This document shows positions 6,007 through 10,794 of a stretch of DNA of 10,794 nucleotides, in pieces. The notes below the pieces were generated by a model. That model did no database searches. It was given only the letters and a program-made list of their open reading frames with translations, and was not told where the DNA came from. The stretch is from Planctomycetota bacterium (lineage in GTDB: Bacteria; Planctomycetota; Phycisphaerae; Phycisphaerales; SM1A02): contig JACNLR010000058.1 of assembly GCA_014381385.1 (NCBI GenBank), forward strand, positions 1-10,794, written 5' to 3'. Position 1 is the first letter of the stretch. Every line of letters starts with the position of its first letter. Made by a program: the position numbers and the translations under genes.

Positions 6007-6567
6007 ATGGGACTCGAAAACGCTATTCCAGTAGATGGGTATATGACTACGCAGTTAAGCCGTGTAATCAATTGGGCTCGGCGTTCAAGTGTTTGGCCAA
6101 TGCCATTTGCTACTGCCTGCTGCGGTATCGAATTAATGGCAACTGCCTCAAGCAGGTACGATTTAGCGAGATTTGGCGCAGAAGTCTTTCGGTTCAGTCC
6201 AAGGCAAGCAGATTTGTTGATAGTTGCAGGCAGAGTCACGACGAAGATGATGCCTGTCCTCCAACGTATTTACCTGCAAATGACAGAACCCAAATGGGTT
6301 ATTTCAATGGGTGCATGCGCTTCTACGGGCGGCTTATTCAACACTTATGCAGTTGTGCAGGGGATAGATCAGTTCCTTCCAGTGGATGTCTATGTACCGG
6401 GATGCCCACCAAGGCCAGAAATGCTGATCGAGGGTGTTATGGCTATCCAACGAATTATCGACGAGGACAATATTCCGTTCGAAGGAGATGGATCCCGAAA
6501 ACCACTACGTCTCAATCTTGTCACACCGAATTCAACCACAGTCGATATGACTATCAACGCTTCTTAA
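6007..6567 (+). CDS. nuoB: NADH-quinone oxidoreductase subunit B (NuoB)
   Basis: A 186-residue subunit of respiratory complex I that holds iron-sulfur cluster N2, the last electron carrier before quinone, at the junction of the peripheral and membrane arms. All four cluster ligands are present: the adjacent pair Cys38-Cys39 in TACCGIELMA, Cys104 in MGACASTGG and Cys133 in VPGCPPRPE. Other family motifs include RYDLARFGAE (50-59), SPRQADLLIVAGRVT (64-78) and KMMPVLQRIY (80-89). I use ATG 6007; an in-frame TTG at 5989 would add six residues. There is no Shine-Dalgarno. nuoA, nuoC and nuoD, its usual neighbours, are absent, so complex I genes are scattered in this genome, or this is an extra copy, or it is the NuoB-like subunit of a related oxidoreductase or hydrogenase. 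The close match to NuoB favours complex I. Confidence 0.94.
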   Translation: MGLENAIPVDGYMTTQLSRVINWARRSSVWPMPFATACCGIELMATASSRYDLARFGAEVFRFSPRQADLLIVAGRVTTKMMPVLQRIYLQMTEPKWVISMGACASTGGLFNTYAVVQGIDQFLPVDVYVPGCPPRPEMLIEGVMAIQRIIDEDNIPFEGDGSRKPLRLNLVTPNSTTVDMTINAS

Positions 6568-6616
6568 AAGAGCGCCTCTCACAACTTTATGTTACAAATA
6601 CCATCGGTGTTTTACG

Positions 6617-7249
6617 ATGAGTAGTATTTCAACTATTGATGAAAAAGTATTAGTGCTTAACCGAGGTTATGCAGCGATACGAGTAGTGCCTGCTCGCCAA
6701 GCATTCACACTACTTTGCAGAGAAGCAGCACAGATTCTTTCTATCGAAGATGGAAGTTATCTTACGTATGCATTGCATGATTGGATGGATGTCGCAAAAC
6801 TGCAAAAAGAATTTGAGGCAGAAAAACATACGTGGCTTAGATTACCAACTTTTGAGATTGCAATCCCAAAAATAATTCGCCTTCTCAAGTACGATAAATT
6901 CATTAAACATGAAGTGCGATTGACGCGGCGAAATCTTTTTTCAAGAGATAAAAACATGTGCCAATATTGTGGCAATCGTTTTACTGCATCAGAGTTGACA
7001 CTTGACCACGTGGTACCTCGTGTTCAGGGTGGTGGAAATTCCTGGGCAAATTTAGTTTGTGCTTGCATGCGCTGTAATACAAGAAAAGGTGGGCGAACGC
7101 CTCGGCAAGCAAACATGCAGTTGATTCACAAACCATTTAAGCCATCTAAGTGTGAAGCGAGAAGATTACGAATCGGTTCACTCCAGTACCAATCGTGGAA
7201 ATCTTTTCTAAACAATGCGTATTGGACAATCGAATTAGAAGAAGATTAA
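6617..7249 (+). CDS. HNH endonuclease-like protein with zinc-binding cysteines
   Basis: A 210-residue protein of a widespread stand-alone HNH family with a conserved N-terminal start, VLVLNRGYAAIRVVPARQAF (11-30). The nuclease module lies at about 110-165. CQYCG (115-119) and CMRC (150-153) form the likely structural zinc site. LDHVVPRVQGG (129-139) gives the catalytic His131 with Asp130, followed by Asn145 (NLV) and the NTRKGGRTP turn (154-162). The C-terminal 45 residues are basic and aromatic, with no recognised domain. HNH proteins cut nucleic acids using one metal ion, but the substrate of this family is not known to me. ATG 6617 has no Shine-Dalgarno; the gene follows nuoB by 49 bp on the same strand and may be co-transcribed with it. 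It ends 24 bp before the stop of purH, facing it, with no clear terminator between them. Confidence 0.85.
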   Translation: MSSISTIDEKVLVLNRGYAAIRVVPARQAFTLLCREAAQILSIEDGSYLTYALHDWMDVAKLQKEFEAEKHTWLRLPTFEIAIPKIIRLLKYDKFIKHEVRLTRRNLFSRDKNMCQYCGNRFTASELTLDHVVPRVQGGGNSWANLVCACMRCNTRKGGRTPRQANMQLIHKPFKPSKCEARRLRIGSLQYQSWKSFLNNAYWTIELEED

Positions 7250-7273
7250 AGCGGGCTTAGCGGGCAATCACAA

Positions 7274-8854
7274 TCAATGTCTAAACAGCCTTTTGCCCGT
7301 ATGCAAAAGTGTAACATTTTTCGCATTGCACAAGTCTATGGTGTCTTGATCGCGTACGCTTCCGCCTGGCTGCACAAGGCAAGTGATACCTGAATCAATT
7401 AGAAGTTCTGGTCCATCTGCAAATGGGAAGAAAGCATCAGATCCAGCGACAGGCGCGGTTGCTTTCTCTAATGCAACTCCAGCTCGCTGAATTGCAAGTC
7501 GCGCTGCAGAAACCCTGTCAACTTGCCCCATTCCGCCACCAATCAAAACTCCATTTTCAACTATTGAAATTGCATTGGATGTAAGGTGCCCACAAGCAAT
7601 CCAAGCGATTGTGGCGTCTCGTAGTTGGGCAAGGGAGGGTTTTGGGCCAGCCCCATGTTGCCACGAATCTGGCTCGGCTATAACTTGGAAACCATCTTGA
7701 ATCAGAATACCGCCTTCAATCGATTTAATCTGTTGACATGATTCTTCTCTTTGCTGCGTGCCGACAGCTATCAGGCGAACATTTTTCCAGCGCCCGCTTA
7801 GGACTGCTATCGCTGCATCAGAGAATGAAGGGGCTACGACGACTTCAACAAATTTTTCACCCGTTGTAATAGTTGTAGCTACTTGTTCGTCAATGTCTGC
7901 ACTAAGGGCAACAATGCCACCAAAGGCAGCAAGGGGATCACATTCCCATGCTTTGTCGATTGCAGATGATAGTGAATCTGCGACGGCCGCACCGCATGGA
8001 TTTGCATGTTTAATAATTGTTGCAACAAACCCTTGCGTAGCAGTTTGTAAATCTTGTACAAGTTTTAATGCTGCTGCGGCATCCATGAGGTTGTTATAAC
8101 TCAACGGTTTTCCAGCAACAACTTTGCCAGTAACTACGCTTTGGCCTCTATGTTTTTCATCTCGATACACCGATGCTTTTTGATCAGGATTTTCGCCATA
8201 TCTCAAAGATTCTTGTAAAGTTCCAGAGATGCGTAAACGAGTTGGAGTTGATTCGAGTTCTTCATCCATCCATTTGCTTATCGCAGCGTCGTAATCAGCA
8301 GTTTTGACGAAAGCATCTCGGGCAAACTGACGTCTTAGGTTTAAGGTAGTGCAACCCTCATTGTTTTCTAATTCTGTAAGCACTTCTTCATATTGGTCTG
8401 GGTTTGTAAGTACGGTGACAAACGCATGATTTTTCGAAGCAGAGCGAATCATCGCTGGTCCGCCAATATCAATCTGTTCGATAACTTCTTGTGACGTCAC
8501 TCCATACTTTTCTGCAGTTTCTTCAAACGGATATAAATCGATACAGATTAAATCAATCGGCGCAATTGCATGTTCTTCCATTGCCGCAACATGTGAGGGC
8601 TCGTCTCGTATGCCCAATAGCCCGCCATGAATGACTGGGTGAAGTGTTTTCACACGACCATCGAGCATTTCAGGGTAGCCAGTTAGTGTGTCCACACTTG
8701 TTACAGGGATGCCAGCTTCCGAGATTACCTTAGAAGTTCCACCCGTTGATATAATTTCAATTCCATATTGCGAAAGTTGTTTTGCGAAGTGAACGATTCC
8801 ATCTTTGTTGCTGACGGACAGTAATGCGCGCGTTATTGGAATGGAAGTGGGCAT
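7274..8854 (-). CDS. purH: Bifunctional AICAR formyltransferase/IMP cyclohydrolase (PurH)
   Basis: A 526-residue cytoplasmic enzyme, the normal length, that carries out the last two steps of de novo purine synthesis: formylation of AICAR with 10-formyl-tetrahydrofolate, then ring closure to IMP. The N-terminal cyclohydrolase (MGS-like) domain covers about 1-200 with ALLSVSNKDGI (10-20), STGGTSK (36-42) and GYPEMLDGRVKTLHPVIHGG (59-78). The C-terminal transformylase begins at about residue 205 and contains LRYGENPDQKA (217-227), LSYNNLMDA (251-259) and the catalytic Lys282-His283 in IIKHANPCGAA. The end shows SDAFFPFADG and the family's terminal RxFRH. The ATG lies 2 nt after the stop of the upstream propeller gene, whose last codons supply a weak AAGG ribosome site, so the two are probably co-transcribed and translationally coupled. 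Confidence 0.97.
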   Translation of the reverse strand: MPTSIPITRALLSVSNKDGIVHFAKQLSQYGIEIISTGGTSKVISEAGIPVTSVDTLTGYPEMLDGRVKTLHPVIHGGLLGIRDEPSHVAAMEEHAIAPIDLICIDLYPFEETAEKYGVTSQEVIEQIDIGGPAMIRSASKNHAFVTVLTNPDQYEEVLTELENNEGCTTLNLRRQFARDAFVKTADYDAAISKWMDEELESTPTRLRISGTLQESLRYGENPDQKASVYRDEKHRGQSVVTGKVVAGKPLSYNNLMDAAAALKLVQDLQTATQGFVATIIKHANPCGAAVADSLSSAIDKAWECDPLAAFGGIVALSADIDEQVATTITTGEKFVEVVVAPSFSDAAIAVLSGRWKNVRLIAVGTQQREESCQQIKSIEGGILIQDGFQVIAEPDSWQHGAGPKPSLAQLRDATIAWIACGHLTSNAISIVENGVLIGGGMGQVDRVSAARLAIQRAGVALEKATAPVAGSDAFFPFADGPELLIDSGITCLVQPGGSVRDQDTIDLCNAKNVTLLHTGKRLFRH

Positions 8855-8856
8855 TT

Positions 8857-10077
8857 TTAACGCCTTGCGTCAAGTCGTAAAATAATATCTGAGTCGTTCA
8901 ACAAAAAGAGAGAGCCTTGAGAAGGGCTGTTTGCAATAACACTCTTTGCCTGTGGTAGAGGTAACGTCGATACTATGCCACCTTTTCGAGTATCTACGAT
9001 TTGTATTTGTCGTACATTTTCGTCCCAACATACGAGTTTGCCAGCCTTCGTTGTAGTTATTGGTACCCCGGTTACTTCGCTTGCGACCCAGTTTTGCGTC
9101 CCATTAAAACTGTTTGGAAATGCTTTGTATGAAGCAAGCCCGATGGCAGGTATTCTTTGGAAGACTGTATCACCAACAACGAACGGCGAATTTTCAAGAG
9201 GCGACTCCGTCAACACTTTCCAACGCGGACGACCCGAATGTAAATCGACTGCTCGAAGATAATGGTCTGTGCCAGCGATGAATACGGAAGTTCTTGGAAG
9301 TTCTTCTTTGTCTACAATTTTTGAATTCGTTCCAAATGCTACGGGCGCCTCTACAGAATCAAGAAGTTTAATTGTCCAAATTTGTCGAACGTCTACAGCG
9401 TCAATTGCGACCACTGTTCCGTTGGTTGAAGCAGACACGATAGCCTTTCTTAATAGTCCATCTTTTGACCTTATGCCATGTACGAATGTAGGAGTTATGT
9501 CAACTGAAGAGCCTACCTCGTAGTTACTCGCTGTAAAACCAATTTCAGGATTGAACCATACAGTGTTCCCATTCGTTGATCCGTAGATCATTAAATCGTT
9601 AAAAGAAACTGCCCCTGTATTAGCGATTGAAACTAAAGGGAAAAACTGAGAATTGTTTGAGGTTTTTGTATCCACGTTCGAAGGATAATTACCTGTACTC
9701 GATTCGATAACGAAGACGCCGCCCTCAGACAAGACATATGTACGTTTCAAATTAGGCATCTCGGATATGCCCTTAATTTTGTAGGTCTGGTTTCCAACAG
9801 GAGTTGACCAAAGCCACTTCCCCGAATCAATATCGTATTTTGATACGAAGTCCGCATTATCTACAGTAAAGAATGCGGTTTCTGTCAGTGTCGGTAAATG
9901 AAGCCCGCGAGTCGTTGGCTGGTTGATCCAATCGATACGGTACCCTGAGTTTTCAAGTTGCTCTAAATTGATGCCAGCGACCTCTTTTGTCGCTTGCGCA
10001 AAAGTAGGCAAACTTACGGCGATTAGGGTAGCTATTACAATACTGAGTGTAGTCTTAATTTGGTGCGGTTTTAGCAT
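8857..10077 (-). CDS. Secreted PQQ-like beta-propeller repeat protein
   Basis: A 406-residue protein with a Sec signal peptide: basic start, hydrophobic core at about 10-22, and a likely cleavage after AQA at residue 29. The mature part is a series of beta-propeller blades of the PQQ-like (pyrrolo-quinoline quinone repeat, BamB-like) type. Blades are visible around AFFTVDNADFVSKYDIDSGK (68-87), YVLSEGGVFVIESSTG (114-129), MIYGSTNGNTVWFNPEIG (163-180), VSASTNGTVVAIDAVD (214-229), FIAGTDHYLRAVDLHSGRPR (266-285), TTKAGKLVCWD (342-352) and LFLLNDSDIILRLD (390-403). That is about seven, enough to close a propeller. No PQQ or metal-binding dehydrogenase residues are recognisable, so it is probably a structural or protein-binding scaffold in the periplasm or outer envelope. 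BamB-like assembly work is possible but unproven. It has its own promoter and ribosome site and leads into purH. Confidence 0.78.
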   Translation of the reverse strand: MLKPHQIKTTLSIVIATLIAVSLPTFAQATKEVAGINLEQLENSGYRIDWINQPTTRGLHLPTLTETAFFTVDNADFVSKYDIDSGKWLWSTPVGNQTYKIKGISEMPNLKRTYVLSEGGVFVIESSTGNYPSNVDTKTSNNSQFFPLVSIANTGAVSFNDLMIYGSTNGNTVWFNPEIGFTASNYEVGSSVDITPTFVHGIRSKDGLLRKAIVSASTNGTVVAIDAVDVRQIWTIKLLDSVEAPVAFGTNSKIVDKEELPRTSVFIAGTDHYLRAVDLHSGRPRWKVLTESPLENSPFVVGDTVFQRIPAIGLASYKAFPNSFNGTQNWVASEVTGVPITTTKAGKLVCWDENVRQIQIVDTRKGGIVSTLPLPQAKSVIANSPSQGSLFLLNDSDIILRLDARR

Positions 10078-10084
10078 AAGGATT

Positions 10085-10088
10085 CTCC
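10085..10088 (-). promoter_or_regulatory. Ribosome binding site of the propeller gene
   Basis: On the minus strand GGAG lies seven bases before the ATG at 10077, confirming that start. It is separated by a single base from the right foot of an inverted repeat (10090-10112), so folding of that repeat could affect ribosome access. Confidence 0.65.
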
Positions 10089-10089
10089 A

Positions 10090-10112
10090 TCTAGTAGGTG
10101 AAGTTTACTAGA
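10090..10112. promoter_or_regulatory. Inverted repeat at start of the propeller-gene leader
   Basis: TCTAGTA (10090-10096) and TACTAGA (10106-10112) are perfect complements with a 9-base spacer. The repeat lies immediately downstream of the -10 box proposed for the propeller gene and one base upstream of its GGAG. It could be a 7-bp hairpin in the leader or a dimeric repressor site at the transcript start. It shares the CTAG core with the kdsD/scpA palindrome. Confidence 0.45.
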
Positions 10113-10120
10113 AAAGAGGG

Positions 10121-10149
10121 AGTATCGAAGAGTCGCCTCCACAAGTCAA
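10121..10149 (-). promoter_or_regulatory. Promoter candidate for propeller gene and purH
   Basis: On the minus strand TTGACT (plus 10144-10149, five of six to the sigma-70 -35) is followed after exactly 17 bases by GATACT (plus 10121-10126, four of six to the -10). Transcription would begin near 10113-10115, about 36 bases before the ATG, and would run through the inverted repeat and the GGAG ribosome site into the propeller gene and purH. I could not find an equally good promoter for ribE on the other strand. Confidence 0.5.
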
Positions 10150-10175
10150 GCCCAAGATGGATATCGTATACCAAT

Positions 10176-10793
10176 ATGTTTACAGGTCTTGTCCAAAAAA
10201 GAGGGAGATTACTCTCAAATTGTGAAACCGATTCTGGGCTTCGCCTAGTAATATCCTGTTCAGAATGGTCTAAACCAATTGAAATAGGCGAATCAATTTG
10301 CATTTCAGGCTGTTGCCTGTCCGTAGTAGAAAATGTATGTAAAAACGGAAAAAACAACATTTCTTTTGATGTTATCCCAGAAACTCTGGCCTGTACTTAC
10401 TTGAGCGAGTTACACAAAGATGCAGAATGCAATGTTGAACGATCCATGCGAGCCGATGATCTCGTTGGTGGACACTTTGTGCTTGGCCATGTAGATGCGT
10501 GTGAAAAAGTCCTTACCGTTGCTCCCGAGGGCAGCGACGGGGTTCGATTACGAATGAGTATGGACGTCATCGATAGGGATACTATTGTTAACAAAGGATC
10601 AGTAGCGATCGATGGGGTTTCGCTAACGATTTCCTCTGTTTCAGATGCACACTTTGAAGTAGCACTGTTACCATTTACCCTTGCACAGACGACATTAGGA
10701 AGGCTTGTAGAAGGGGATAGAGTACACGTCGAATCCGATATGCTTGGTAAATCTATCGTAACCGTTACTACGCACCTCCATAAAAAAAAATAG
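10176..10793 (+). CDS. ribE: Riboflavin synthase, alpha chain
   Basis: A 205-residue enzyme that dismutates two molecules of 6,7-dimethyl-8-ribityllumazine to riboflavin and a pyrimidine by-product; it acts as a trimer in the cytoplasm. It has two similar lumazine-binding barrels. The first starts MFTGLVQKRGRL (1-12) with IEIGESICISGCCLSVV (35-51). The second runs from about residue 98 with GGHFVLGHVDACEKV (98-112), NKGSVAIDGVSLTIS (139-153) and LLPFTLAQTTL (164-174), ending in VHVESDMLGK. ATG 10176 is chosen because MFTG is the conserved family start; an in-frame GTG at 10098 would add 26 residues and run over the divergent promoter. The last three sense codons are AAA AAA AAA, a run of nine A, so the exact C-terminus depends on correct base calling there. 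Other riboflavin genes are not in view. The gene is called ribC or ribB in some species. Confidence 0.95.
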   Translation: MFTGLVQKRGRLLSNCETDSGLRLVISCSEWSKPIEIGESICISGCCLSVVENVCKNGKNNISFDVIPETLACTYLSELHKDAECNVERSMRADDLVGGHFVLGHVDACEKVLTVAPEGSDGVRLRMSMDVIDRDTIVNKGSVAIDGVSLTISSVSDAHFEVALLPFTLAQTTLGRLVEGDRVHVESDMLGKSIVTVTTHLHKKK

Positions 10794-10794
10794 C

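Noticed and set aside
5931..6620. A 229-codon ATG-started open frame covering nuoB, with its stop overlapping the HNH start
   Set aside because: The translation is rich in Cys, Arg and Tyr with no recognisable motif, and it lies wholly in another frame of the highly conserved nuoB. It is a shadow despite its length and the ATGA overlap.
7250..7273. Possible terminator between HNH and purH
   Set aside because: GCGGGC occurs twice in direct, not inverted, orientation and no T-run follows.
7758..8099. A 113-codon plus-strand open frame opposite purH
   Set aside because: It is antisense to the conserved transformylase domain and shows no protein-family motif.
10078..10175. Possible FMN riboswitch ahead of ribE
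   Set aside because: The gap is under 100 bases and largely occupied by the divergent promoter. None of the conserved FMN-aptamer helices could be recognised.

Overview
This 10.8 kb window is densely packed with bacterial chromosomal housekeeping genes. I see twelve protein-coding genes, eleven complete and one cut by the left edge, and no RNA genes, insertion sequences or CRISPR arrays. The organism is a Gram-negative, diderm bacterium that makes Kdo-containing lipopolysaccharide, because kdsD, kdsC and an lptC-like gene lie together. The mix of genes, with an HslV-like peptidase inside the Kdo operon, a stand-alone nuoB, a stand-alone STAS protein, an HNH protein of the 'VLVLNRxY' type and a periplasmic PQQ-like propeller, suggests to me a Planctomycetota or related PVC-group bacterium. 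That is an impression from protein style, not a proven placement. Base composition is moderately AT-leaning, and most starts lack a clear Shine-Dalgarno sequence.

Left part (1-2737, minus strand): a tightly coupled operon reading kdsD (arabinose-5-phosphate isomerase), an HslV-like peptidase, kdsC (Kdo-8-phosphate phosphatase) and an lptC-like gene that runs off the window. Gene junctions are +1 nt, a 4-nt overlap and a 3-nt overlap. The operon supplies the Kdo sugar and part of the LPS export bridge. The peptidase has no obvious role in it.

Middle (2787-5335): scpA (plus) diverges from kdsD across a 49-bp region holding a perfect CTAG-type palindrome. It runs tail-to-tail into a rluB-type pseudouridine synthase (minus), with 35 bp of coding overlap. 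rluB in turn diverges from a yihY/BrkB-family membrane protein gene (plus) across only 22 bp. A 113-bp element bounded by 24-bp perfect inverted repeats, with a third copy inside, starts at the yihY stop codon.

Right-middle (5511-7249, plus): a small STAS-domain protein, nuoB (complex I subunit with all four cluster-N2 cysteines) and an HNH endonuclease-like protein.

Right part: purH (minus) is preceded by a secreted PQQ-like beta-propeller gene only 2 nt upstream, so the two form a probable operon. Its promoter region is shared with the divergent ribE (riboflavin synthase, plus), which ends one base before the window does. The PQQ-gene leader contains a 7-bp inverted repeat lying directly against its ribosome binding site.
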